Positions 15,051 through 28,250 of a stretch of DNA of 64,000 nt are shown in pieces. Source of the DNA: Anthonomus grandis grandis (lineage: Eukaryota > Arthropoda > Insecta > Coleoptera > Curculionidae); the NCBI RefSeq assembly GCF_022605725.1, contig NC_065554.1:1693100-1757099 (forward strand), in the 5' to 3' direction. The translations under genes were made by a program, and so were the position numbers. The notes below the pieces were generated by a model. That model had not been told where the DNA came from. It did no database searches and saw only the letters and a list, made by a program, of their open reading frames with translations. Each line of letters opens with the position of its first letter. The first letter of the stretch is position 1.

Positions 15051-15292
15051 TATCTCACTCTATTACTGTTATCTAATATTCGAATATAATTTAAATTTAC
15101 TATTTCGCATATACAAGATAGCCAAATGATGTTTTTTACGGTTTGAACACAACCAGAGTTAAGAAAATATAATAACTAATAGCGTTGGCGATTGTTCCGA
15201 TTTAATTTTAATTCAATTTATAGATATAATTTGATAAACCCTAAATGATTTTTAAAAATATTTTGATGTATTGTGTTTAAAAAAAATAGTCA
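15051..15292 (+). repeat. Reference monomer A of the satellite (242 bp)
   Basis: A clean example of monomer A, from TATCTCACTCTATTACTG to the base before the next TATCTC. Diagnostic features are the 12-bp palindrome ATATTCGAATAT, CGCATATACAAGATAGCC, ACGGTTTGAACACAACC, AGCGTTGGCGATTGTTCC and a terminal A8 run followed by TAGTCA. Common variants elsewhere carry ACGATTTCGC with GATAGTC and GTTCCCATTT, or GTAATAAC with GTTAACG plus an 11-bp deletion in the AATTTTAATTCAATTTTT segment. Confidence 0.93.
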
Positions 15293-15534
15293 TATCTCAC
15301 TCAATTACGGTTATCTATTATTCAAATTTATTTTAAAGTTAATATTTAGGTTATGCAAGATGACCCAAATGTACCTTTTTAAGTTTTGGACATAACCAGG
15401 GTTAAGAAAATAGAACAATTTATCCTTATAGCATGGTCCGATTTGATTCCAATTTAATTTTTGAAGTTCATTTGATGTACTGTAAATTATTTTTAAAATT
15501 CTTCTTATGAATTGTTTTTAAAAAAAAATAATTA
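15293..15534 (+). repeat. Reference monomer B of the satellite (242 bp)
   Basis: Partner of monomer A. It aligns to A along its whole length: the same TATCTCACTC start, (A/T)ATTAC(T/G)GTTATCTA, CAAGAT, CCAAATG, then CCAG(A/G)GTTAAGAAAATA, ATTGT(T)CCGATTT and the A-rich end. By eye roughly 60-65% of positions match, so A and B descend from one ancestral monomer of about 240 bp. The usual B has CCAGGG and CAATTTATCC; a variant B has ATACAAGATGACCC, ATGATCC, GGACTA and CAATTAATCATT. Confidence 0.92.
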
Positions 15535-16975
15535 TATCTCACTCTTTTACTGTTATCTAATATTCTAATATAATTTAAATTTACTATTTCGCATATACAA
15601 GATAGCCAAATGATGTTTTTTACGGTTTGAACACAACCAGAATTAAGAAAATATAATAACTTATAGCGTTGGCGATTGTTCCGATTTAATTTTAATTCAA
15701 TTTTTAGATATAATTTGATTAACCCCAAATGATTTTTAAAAATATTTTGATGTATTGTGTTTAAAAAAAATAGTCATATCTCACTCAATTACGGTTATCT
15801 ATTATTCAAATTTATTTTAAAGTTAATATTTAGGTTATGCAAGATGACCCAAATGTACCTTTTTAAGTTTTGGACATAACCAGGGTTAAGAAAATAGAAC
15901 AATTTATCCTTATAGCATGGTCCGATTTGATTCCAATTTAATTTTTGAAGTTCATTTGATGTACAGTAAATTATAATTAAAATTCTTCTTATGAATTATT
16001 TAAAAAAAAAATAATTATATCTCACTCTATTACTGTTATCTAATATTCGAATATAATTTAAATTTACTATTTCGCATATACAAGATAGCCAAATGATGTT
16101 TTTTAAGGTTTGAACACCACCAGAGTTAAGAAAATATAATAACTAATAGCGTTGGCGATTGTTCCGATTTAATTTTAATTCAATTTATAGATATAATTTG
16201 ATTAACCCTAAATGATTTTTAAAAATATTTTGATGTATTGTGTTTAAAAAAAATAGTCATATCTCACTCAATTACGGTTATCTATTATTCAAATTTATTT
16301 TAAAATAAATATTTAAGTTAAGCAAGATGACCCAAATGTACCTTTTTAAGTCTTGGACATAACCAGGGTTAAGAAAATAGAACAATTTATCCTTATAGCA
16401 TTATCCGATTTGATTCCAATTTAATTTTTGAAGTTCATTTGATCTACCGTAAATTATTTTTAAAATTCTTCTTATGAATTATTTTAAAAAAAAATAATTA
16501 TATCTCACTCTATTACTGTTATCTAATATTCGAATATAATTTAAATTTACGATTTCGCATATACAAGATAGTCAAATGATGTTTTTTACGGTTTGAACAC
16601 AACCAGAGTTAAGAAAATATGATAACTAATAGCGTTGGCGATTGTTCCCATTTAATTTTAATTCAATTTTTAAATATAATTTGATTAACCCTAAATGATT
16701 TTTAAAAATATTTTGATGTATTGTGTTTAAAAAAAATAGTCATATCTCACTCAATTACGGTTATCTATTATTCAAATTTATTTTAAAATTAATATTTAGG
16801 TTATGCAAGATGACCCAAATGTACCTTTTTAAGTTTTGGACATAACCAGGGTTAAGAAAATAGAACAATTTATCCTTATAGCATTGTCCGATTTGATTCC
16901 AATTTAATTTTTGAAGTTCATTTGATGTACTGTAAATTATTTTTAAAATTCTTCTTGTGAATTATTTTAAAAAAA
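15430..16975 (+). repeat. 4.8-5.3-kb higher-order repeat, copy 1 (approximate limits)
   Basis: Shares rare variants with 20248-22278. At 15468-15728 the offset is 4818. From about 15970 on it is 5302-5303 (TTATAATTAA near 15971, TTTTAAGGTTTG near 16103, TAAAATAAATATTT near 16301, GATCTACCG at 16441, CTTCTTGTGA at 16951). The change of offset by about 485 bp means one extra dimer in copy 2. Weaker matches continue to about 18.7 kb with further single-dimer offset changes. Confidence 0.8.
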
Positions 16976-19900
16976 ATATATATATCTCACTATATTACTG
17001 TTATCTAATATTCGAATATAATTTAAATTTAGGATTTCGCATATACAAGATAGTCAAATGATGTTTTTTACGGTTTGAACACAACCAGAGTTAAGAAAAT
17101 ATGATAACTAATAGCGTTGGCGATTGTTCCCATTTAATTTTGATTCAATTTTTAGATATAATTTGATTAACCCTAAATGATTTTTAAAAATATTTTGATG
17201 TATTGTGTTTAAAAAAAATAGTCATATCTCACTCAATTACGGTTATCTATTATTCAAATTTATTTTAAAGTTAATATTTAGGTTATGCAAGATGACCCAA
17301 ATGTACCTTTTTAAGTTTTGGACATAACCAGGGTTAAGAAAATAGAACAATTTATCCTTATAGCATGGTCCGATTTGATTCCAATTTAATTTTTAAAGTT
17401 CATTTGATGTACCGTAAATTATTTTTAAAATTCTTCTTATGAATTATTTAAAAAAAAAAATAATTATATCTCACTCTTTTACTGTTATCTAATATTCTAA
17501 TATAATTTAAATTTACTATTTCGCATATACAAGATAGCCAAATGATGTTTTTTACGGTTTGAACACAACCAGAATTAAGAAAATATAATAACTAATAGCG
17601 TTGGCGATTGTTCCGATTTAATTTTAATTCAATTTTTAGATATAATTTGATTAACCCTAAATGATTTTTAAAAATATTTTGATGTATTGTGTTTAAAAAA
17701 AATAGTCATATCTCACTCAATTACGGTTATCTATTATTCAAATTTATTTTAAAGTTAATATTTAGGTTATGCAAGATGACCCAAATGTACCTTTTTAAGT
17801 TTTGGACATAACCAGGGTTAAGAAAATAGAACAATTTATCCTTACAGCATGGTCCGATTTGATTCCAATTTAATTTTTGAAGTTCATTTGATGTACTGTA
17901 AATTATATTTAAAATTCTTCATATGAATTATTTAAAAAAAAATAATTATATCTCACTCTATTACTGTTATCTAATATTCGAATATAATTTAAATTTACTA
18001 TTTCGCATATACAAGATAGCCAAATGAAGTTTTTTACGGTTTGAACACAACCAGAGTTAAGAAAATATAATAACTAATAGCGTTGGCGATTGTTCCGATT
18101 TAATTTTAATTCAATTTATAGATATAATTTGATTAACCCTAAATGATTTTTAAAAATATTTTGATGTATTGTGTTTAAAAAAAATAGTCATATCTCACTC
18201 AATTACGGTTATCTATTATTAAAATTTATTTTAAAATTAATATTTAAGTTATGCAAGATGACCCAAATTTACCTTTTTAAGTCTTGGACATAACCAGGGT
18301 TAAGAAAATAGAACAATTTATCCTTATAGCATTATCCGATTTGATTCCAATTTAATTTTTGAAGTTCATTTGATGTACCGTAAATTATTTTTAAAATTCT
18401 TCTTATGAATTATTTAAAAAAAAATATTTATATCTCACTCTATTACTGTTATCTAATATTCGAATATAATTTAAATTTACTATTTCGCATATAGAAGATA
18501 GCCAAATGATGTTTTTTACGGTTTGAACACAACCAGAGTTAAGAAAATGTAATAACTAATAGCGTTAACGATTGTTCCGATTTAATTTTTAGATATAATT
18601 TGATTAACCCTAAATGATTTTTAAAAATATTTTAATCTATTGTGTTAAAAAAAATAGTCATATCTCACTTAATTACGGTTATCTATTATTCAAATTTATT
18701 TTAAAATTAATATTTAGGTTATACAAGATGACCCAAATGTACCTTTTTAAGTTTTGGACATAACCAGAGTTAAGAAAATAGAACAATTAATCATTATAGC
18801 ATTGTCCGATTTGATTCCAATTTAATTTTTAAAGTTCATTTGATGTACCTTAAATTATTTTTAAAATTCTTCTTATGAATTGTTTTTTAAAAAAATAATT
18901 GTATCTCACTCTATTACTGTTATCTAATATTCGAATATAATTTAAATTTACTATTTCGCATATACAAGATAGCCAAATGATGTTTTTTACGGTTTGAACA
19001 CAACCAGAGTTAAGAAAATATAATAACTAATAGCGTTGGCGATTGTCCCGATTTTATTTTAATTCAATTTATAGATATAATTTGATAAACCCTAAATGAT
19101 TTTTAAAAATATTTTGATGTATTGTGTTTAAAAAAAATAGTCATATCTCACTCAATTACGGTTATCTATTATTCAAATTTATTTTAAAATTAATATTTAA
19201 GTTATGCAAGATGACCCAAATGTACCTTTTTAAGTTTTGGACATCACCAGGGTTAAGAAAATAGAACAATTTATCCTTATAGCATTGTCCGATTTGATTC
19301 CAATTTAATTTTTGAAGTTCATTTGATGTACTGTAAATTATTTTTAAAATTCTTCTTATGAATTGTTTTAAAAAAAAAATAATTATATCTCACTCTTTTA
19401 CTGTTATCTAATATTCTAATATAATTTAAATTTACTATTTCGCATATACAAGATAGCCAAATGATGTTTTTTACGGTTTGAACACAACCAGAATTAAGAA
19501 AATATAATAACTAATAGCGTTGGCGATTGTTCCGATTTAATTTTAATTCAATTTTCAGATATAATTTGATTAACCCCAAATGATTTTTAAAAATATTTTG
19601 ATGTATTTTGTTTAAAAAAAATAGTCATATCTCACTCAATTACGGTTATCTATTATTCAAATTTATTTTAAAATTAATATTTAGGTTATGCAAGATGACC
19701 CAAATGTACCTTTTTAAGTCTTGGACATAACCAGGGTTAAGAAAATAGAACAATTTATCCTTATAGCATGGTCCGATTTGATTCCAATTTAATTTTTGAA
19801 GTTCATTTGATGTACTGTAAATTATATTTAAAATTCTTCTTATGAATTATTTTAAAAAAAAATAATTATATCTCACTCTATTACTGTTATCTAATATTCG

Positions 19901-20247
19901 AATATAATTTAAATTTACGATTTCGCATATACAAGATAGTCAAATGATGTTTTTTACGGTTTGAACACAACCAGAGTTTAGAAAATATGATAACTAATAG
20001 CGTTGGCGATTGTTCCCATTTAATTTTAATTCAATTTTTAAATATAATTTGATTAACCCCAAATGATTTTTAAAAATATTTTGATGTATTGTGTTTAAAA
20101 AAAATAGTCATATCTCACTCAATTACGGTTATCTATTATTCAAATTTATTTTAAAGTTAATATTTAGGTTATGCAAGATGACCCAAATGTACCTTTTTAA
20201 GTTTTGGACATAACCAGGGTTAAAAAAATAGAACAATTTATCCTTAT

Positions 20248-22278
20248 AGCATGGTCCGATTTGATTCCAATTTAATTTTTGAAGTTCATTTGATGTACTG
20301 TAAATTATTTTTAAAACTCTTCTTATGAATTGTTTTTAAAAAAAAATAATTATATCTCACTCTTTTACTGTTATCTAATATTCTAATATAATTTAAATTT
20401 ACTATTTCGCATATACAAGATAGCCAAATGATGTTTTTTACGGTTTGAACACAACCAGAATTAAGAAAATATAATAACTTATAGCGTTGGCGATTGTTCC
20501 GATTTAATTTTAATTCAATTTTTAGATATAATTTGATTAACCCCAAATGATTTTTAAAAATATTTTGATGTATTGTGTTTAAAAAAAATAGTCATATCTC
20601 ACTCAATTACGGTTATCTATTATTCAAATTTATTTTAAAGTTAATATTTAGGTTATGCAAGATGACCCAAATGTACCTTTTTAAGTTTTGGACATAACCA
20701 GGGTTAAAAAAATAGAACAATTTATCCTTATAGCATGGTCCGATTTGATTCCAATTTAATTTTTGAAGTTCATTTGATGTACTGTAAATTATTTTTAAAA
20801 TTCTTCTTATGAATTGTTTTTAAAAAAAAATAATTATATCTCACTCTATTACTGTTATCTAATATTCGAATATAATTTAAATTTACTATTTCGCATATAC
20901 AAGATAGCCAAATGATGTTTTTTACGGTTTGAACACAACCAGAGTTAAGAAAATATAATAACTAATAGCGTTGGCGATTGTTCCGATTTAATTTTAATTC
21001 AATTTATAGATATAATTTGATAAACCCTAAATGATTTTTAAAAATATTTTGATGTATTGTGTTTAAAAAAAATAGTCATATCTCACTCAATTACGGTTAT
21101 CTATTATTCAAATTTATTTTAAAATTAATATTTAGGTTATGCAAGATGACCCAAATGTACCTTTTTAAGTTTTGGACATAACCAGGGTTAAGAAAATAGA
21201 ACAATTTATCCTTATAGCATGGTCCGATTTGATTCCAATTTAATTTTTGAAGTTCATTTGATGTACTGTAAATTATAATTAAAATTCTTCTTATGAATTA
21301 TTTAAAAAAAAAAATAATTATATCTCACTCTATTACTGTTATCTAATATTCGAATATAATTTAAATTTACTATTTCGCATATACAAGATAGCCAAATGAT
21401 GTTTTTTAAGGTTTGAACACAACCAGAGTTAAGAAAATATAATAACTAATAGCGTTGGCGATTGTTCCGATTTAATTTTAATTCAATTTATAGATATAAT
21501 TTGATTAACCCTAAATGATTTTTAAAAATATTTTGATGTATTGTGTTTAAAAAAAATAGTCATATCTCACTCAATTACGGTTATCTATTATTCAAATTTA
21601 TTTTAAAATAAATATTTAAGTTATGCAAGATGACCCAAATGTACCTTTTTAAGTCTTGGACATAACCAGGGTTAAGAAAATAGAACAATTTATCCTTATA
21701 GCATTATCCGATTTGATTCCAATTTAATTTTTGAAGTTCATTTGATCTACCGTAAATTATTTTTAAAATTCTTCTTATGAATTATTTAAAAAAAAAATAA
21801 TTATATCTCACTCTATTACTGTTATCTAATATTCGAATATAATTTAAATTTACGATTTCGCATATACAAGATAGTCAAATGATGTTTTTTACGGTTTGAA
21901 CACAATCAGAGTTAAGAAAATATGATAACTAATAGCGTTGGCGATTGTTCCCATTTAATTTTAATTCAATTTTTAAATATAATTTGATTAACCCTAAATG
22001 ATTTTTAAAAATATTTTGATGTATTGTGTTTAAAAAAAATAGTCATATCTCACTCAATTACGGTTATCTATTATTCAAATTTATTTTAAAATTAATATTT
22101 AGGTTATGCAAGATGACCCAAATGTACCTTTTTAAGTTTTGGACATAACCAGGGTTAAGAAAATAGAACAATTTATCCTTATAGCATTGTCCGATTTGAT
22201 TCCAATTTAATTTTTGAAGTTCATTTGATGTACTGTAAATTATTTTTAAAATTCTTCTTGTGAATTATTTTTAAAAAA
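20248..22278 (+). repeat. 4.8-5.3-kb higher-order repeat, copy 2 (approximate limits)
   Basis: Counterpart of 15430-16975 with one additional dimer. The same marker variants occur at 21273, 21604, 21744 and 22254. Downstream, AATGAAG at 23313 pairs with 18023 (offset 5290), so the duplicated block probably extends beyond the stated end with single-dimer gains and losses. Confidence 0.8.
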
Positions 22279-25200
22279 ATATATATATCTCACTCTATTA
22301 CTGTTATCTAATATTCGAATATAATTTAAATTTACTATTTCGCATATACAAGATAGCCAAATGATGTTTTTTACGGTTTGAACACAACCAGAGTTAAGAA
22401 AATGTAATAACTAATAGCGTTAACGATTGTTCCGATTTAATTTTTAGATATAATTTGATTAACCCTAAATGATTTTTAAAAATATTTTAATGTATTGTGT
22501 TTAAAAAAAATAGTCATATCTCACTTAATTACGGTTATCTATTATTCAAATTTATTTTAAAATTAATATTTAGGTTATACAAGATGACCCAAATGATCCT
22601 TTTTCAGTTTTGGACTAGCCAGAGTTAAGAAAATAGAATAATTAATCATTATAGCATTGTCAGATTTGATTCCAATTTAATTTTTAAAGTTCATTTGATG
22701 TACTGTAAATTATTTTTAAAATTCTTCTTATAAATTGTTTTTAGAAAAAATAATTATATCTCACTCTATTACTGTTATCTAATATTCGAATATAATTTAA
22801 ATTTACTATTTCGCATATACAAGATAGCCAAATGATGTTTTTTACGGTTTGAACACAACCAGAGTTAAGAAAATATGATAACTAATAGCGTTGGCGATTG
22901 TTCCCATTTAATTTTGATTCAATTTTTAGATATAATTTGATTAACCCTAAATGATTTTTAAAAATATTTTGATGTATTGTGTTTAAAAAAAATAGTCATA
23001 TCTCACTCAATTACGGTTATCTATTATTCAAATTTATTTTAAAGTTAATATTTAGGTTATGCAAGATGACCCAAATGTACCTTTTTAAGTTTTGGACATA
23101 ACCAGGGTTAAGAAAATAGAACAATTTATCCTTATAGCATGGTCCGATTTGATTCCAATTTAATTTTTGAAGTTCATTTGATGTACTGTAAATTATATTT
23201 AAAATTCTTCTTATGAATTATTTAAAAAAAAATAATTATATCTCACTCTATTACTGTTATCTAATATTCGAATATAATTTAAATTTACTATTTCGCATAT
23301 ACAAGATAGCCAAATGAAGTTTTTTACGGTTTGAACACAACCAGAGTTAAGAAAATATAATAACTAATAGCGTTGGCGATTGTTCCGATTTAATTTTAAT
23401 TCAATTTATAGATATAATTTGATTAACCCTAAATGATTTTTAAAAATATTTTGATGTATTGTGTTTAAAAAAAATAGTCATATCTCACTCAATTACGGTT
23501 ATCTATTATTCAAATTTATTTTAAAATTAATATTTAAGTTATGCAAGATGACCCAAATGTACCTTTTTAAGTCTTGGACATAACCAGGGTTAAGAAAATA
23601 GAACAATTTATCCTTATAGCATTATCCGATTTGATTCCAATTTAATTTTTGAAGTTCATTTGATGTACCGTAAATTATTTTTAAAATTCTTCTTATGAAT
23701 TATTTAAAAAAAATATTTATATCTCACTCTATTACTGTTATCTAATATTCGAATATAATTTAAATTTACTATTTCGCATATACAAGATAGCCAAATGATG
23801 TTTTTTACGGTTTGAACACAACCAGAGTTAAGAAAATGTAATAACTAATAGCGTTAACGATTGTTCCGATTTAATTTTTAGATATAATTTGATTAACCCT
23901 AAATGATTTTTAAAAATATTTTAATCTATTGTGTTAAAAAAAATAGTCATATCTCACTTAATTACGGTTATCTATTATTCAAATTTATTTTAAAATTAAT
24001 ATTTAGGTTATACAAGATGACCCAAATGATCCTTTTTCAGTTTTGGACTAGCCAGAGTTAAGAAAATAGAATAATTAATCATTATAGCATTGTCCGATTT
24101 GATTCCAATTTAATTTTTAAAGTTCATTTGATGTACTGTAAATTATTTTTAAAATTCTTCTTATGAATTGTTTTTAAAAAAAATAATTATATCTCACTCT
24201 ATTACTGTTATCTAATATTCAAATATAATTTAAATTTACTATTTCGCATATACAAGATAGCCAAATGATGTTTTTTACGGTTTGAACACAACCAGAGTTA
24301 AGAAAATATAATAACTAATAGCGTTGGCGATTGTTCCGATTTCATTTTATTTTAATTTTTAGATATAATTTGATTAACCCTAAATGATTTTTAAAAATAT
24401 TTTGATGTATAGTGTTTAATAAAAATAGTCATATCTCACTCAATTACGGTTATCTATTATTCAAATTTTTTTTAAAATTAATATTTAAGTTATGCAAGAT
24501 GACCCAAATGTACCTTTTTAAGTTTTGGACATCACCAGGGTTAAGAAAATAGAACAATTTATCCTTATAGCAATGTCCGATTTGATTCCAATTCAATTTT
24601 TGAAGTTCATTTGATGTACTGTAAATTATATTTAAAATCCTTCTTATGAATTATTTAAAAAAAAAATAATTATATCTCACTCTATTACTGTTATCTAATA
24701 TTCGAATATAATTTAAATTTACTATTTCGCATATACAAGATAGCCAAATGATGTTTTTTACGGTTTGAACACAACCAGAGTTAAGAAAATATAATAACTA
24801 ATAGCGTTGGCGATTGTTCCGATTTAATTTTAATTCAATTTATAGATATAATTTGATTAACCCTAAATGATTTTTAAAAATAATTTGATGTATTGTGTTT
24901 AAAGAAAATAGTCATATCTCACTCAATTACGGTTATCTATTATTCAAATTTATTTTAAAATTAATATTTAAGTTATGCAAGATGACCCAAATGTACCTTT
25001 TTAAGTCTTGGACATAACCAGGGTTAAGAAAATAGAACAATTTATGCTTATAGCACGGTCCGATTTGATTCCAATTTAATTTTTGAAGTTCATTTGATGT
25101 ACTGTAAATTATTTTTAAAATTCTTCTTATGAATTATTTTTAAAAAAAATAATTATATCTCAATCTATTACTATTATCTAACATTCGAATATAATTTAAA

Positions 25201-26730
25201 TTTACTATTTCACATATACAAGATAGCCAAATGATGTTTTTTACGGTTTGAACACAACCAGAGTTAAGAAAATATAATAACTAATAGAGTTGGCGATTGT
25301 TCCGATTTAATTTTCAGATATAATTTGATTAACCCTAAATGATTTTTAAAAATATTTTAATGTATTGTGTTTAAAAAAAATAGTCATATCTCACTCAATT
25401 ACGGTTATCTATTATTCAAATTTATTTTAAAATTAATATTTAGGTTATGCAAGATGACCCAAATGTACCTTTCTAAGTTTAGGACATAACCAGGGTTAAG
25501 AAAATAGAACAATTTATCCTTATAGCATTGTCCGATTTGATTCCAATTTAATTTTTGAAGTTCATTTGATGTACCGTAAATTATTTTTAAAATTCTTCTT
25601 ATGAATTATTTAAAAAAAAAAAAAATTATATCTCACTCTATTACTGTTATCTAATATTCGAATATAATTTAAATTTACGATTTCGCATATACAAGATAGT
25701 CAAATGATGTTTTTTACGGTTTGAACACAACCAGAGTTTAGAAAATATGATAACTAATAGCGTTGGCGATTGTTCCCATTTAATTTTAATTCAATTTTTA
25801 AATATAATTTGATTAACCCTAAATGATTTTTAAAAATATTTTGATGTATTGTGTTTAAAAAAAATAGTCATATCTCACTCAATTACGGTTATCTATTATT
25901 CAAATTTATTTTAAAATTAATATTTAGGTTATGCAAGATGACCCAAATGTACCTTTTTAAGTTTTGGACATAACCAGGGTTAAGAAAATAGAACAATTTA
26001 TCCTTATAGCATGGTCCGATTTGATTCCAATTTAATTTTTGAAGTTCATTTGATGTACTGTAAATTATATTTAAAATTCTTCTTACGAATTATTAAAAAA
26101 AAAAATAATTATATCTCACTCTATTACTGTTATCTAATATTCGAATATAATTTAAATTTACTATTTCGCATATACAAGATAGCCAAATGATGTTTTTTAC
26201 GGTTTGAACACAACCAGAATTAAGAAAATATAATAACTAATAGCGTTGGCGATTGTTCCGATTTAATTTTAATTCAATTTTTAGATATAATTTGATTAAC
26301 CCCAAATGATTTTTAAAAATATTTTGATGTATTGTGTTTAAAAAAAATAGTCATATCTCACTCAATTACGGTTATCTATTATTCAAATTTATTTTAAAGT
26401 TAATATTTAGGTTATGCAAGATGACCCAAATGTACCTTTTTAAGTTTTGGACATAACCAGGGTTAAGAAAATAGAACAATTTATCCTTATAGCATGGTCC
26501 GATTTGATTCCAATTTAATTTTTGAAGTTCATTTGATCTACCGTAAATTATTTTTAAAATTCTTCTTATGAATTATTTAAAAAAAAAATAATTATATCTC
26601 ACTCTATTACTGTTATCTAATATTCGAATATAATTTAAATTTACTATTTCGCATATACAAGATAGCCAAATGATGTTTTTTACGGTTTGAACACAACCAG
26701 AGTTAAGAAAATATAATAACTAATAGCGTT

Positions 26731-26740
26731 GGCGATTCCA
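26731..26740 (+). other. Deletion junction fusing monomer A to the middle of monomer B
   Basis: GGCGATT of monomer A runs directly into CCAATTTAATTTTTGAAG of monomer B. About one monomer length is missing. The bases GATT occur at both breakpoints (GCGATTGTT in A, TTGATTCCAA in B), so exchange or end joining through GATT is the simplest origin. Confidence 0.85.
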
Positions 26741-28250
26741 ATTTAATTTTTGAAGTTCATTTGATGTACTGTAAATTATTTTTAAAATTCTTCTTATGAA
26801 ATATTTTTAAAAAAAATATATATATCTCACTCTATTACTATTATCTAATATTCTTATATAATTTAAATTTACTATTTCGCATGTACAAGATAGCCAAATG
26901 ATGTTTTTTACGGTTTGAACACAACCAGAGTTAAGAAAATGTAATAACTAATAGCGTTAACGATTGTTCCGATTTAATTTTCAGATATAATTTGATTAAC
27001 CCCTTAATGATTTTTAAAAATATTTTAATGTATTGTGTTTAAAAAAAATAGTCATATCTCACTTAAATACGGTTATCTATAATTCAAATTTATTTTAAAA
27101 TTAATATTTAGTTTATGCAAGATGACCCAAATGTACCTTTCTAAGTTTAGGACATAACCAGGGTTAAGAAAATAGAACAATTTATCCTTATAGCATTGTC
27201 CGATTTGATTCCAATTTAATTTTTGAAGTTCATTTGATGTACTGTAAATTATTTTTAAAATTCTTCTTATAAATTGTTTTTTAAAAAAATAATTATATCT
27301 CACTCTATTACTGTTATCTAATATTCAAATATAATTTAAATTTAATATTTCGCATATACAAGATAGCCAAATGATGTTTTTTACGGTTTGAACACAACCA
27401 GAGTTAAGAAAATGTAATAACTAATAGCGTTAACGATTGTTCCGATTTATATTTTAGATATAATTTGATTAACCCTAAATAATTTTAAAAATATTTTAAT
27501 GTATTGTGTTTAAAAAAAATAGTCATATCTCACTTAATTACGATTATCTATTATTCAAATTTATTTTAAAATTAATATTTAGGTTATACAAAATGACCCA
27601 AATGATCCTTTTTAAGTTTTGGACTAACCAGAGTTAAGAAAATAGAACAATTAATCATTATAGCATTGTCCGATTTGATTCCAATTTAATTTTTGAAGTT
27701 CATTTGATGTACTGTAAATTATTTTTAAAATTCTTCTTATGAATTGTTTTTAAAAAAAATAATTATATCTCACTCTATTACTGTTATCTAATATTCGAAT
27801 ATAATTTAAATTTACTATTTCGCATATACAAGATAGCCAAATGATGTTTTTTACGGTTTGAACACAACCAGAGTTAAGAAAATATAATAACTAATAGCGT
27901 TGGCGATTGTTCCGATTTAATTTGAATTCAATTTTTCGATATAATTTGATTAACCCTTAATGATTTTTAAAAATATTTTGATGTATTGTGTTTAAAAAAA
28001 ATAGTCATATCTCACTCAATTACGGTTATCTATTATTCAAATTTATTTTAAAATTAATATTTAGGTTATGCAAGATGACCCAAATGTACCTTTTTAAGTT
28101 TTGGACATAACCAGGGTTAAGAAAATAGAACAATTTACCCTTATAGCACGGTCCGATTTGATTCCAATTTAATTTTTGAAGTTCATTTGATGTACTGTAA
28201 ATTATTTTTAAAATTCTTCTTATGAATTATTAAAAAAAAAAATAATTATA

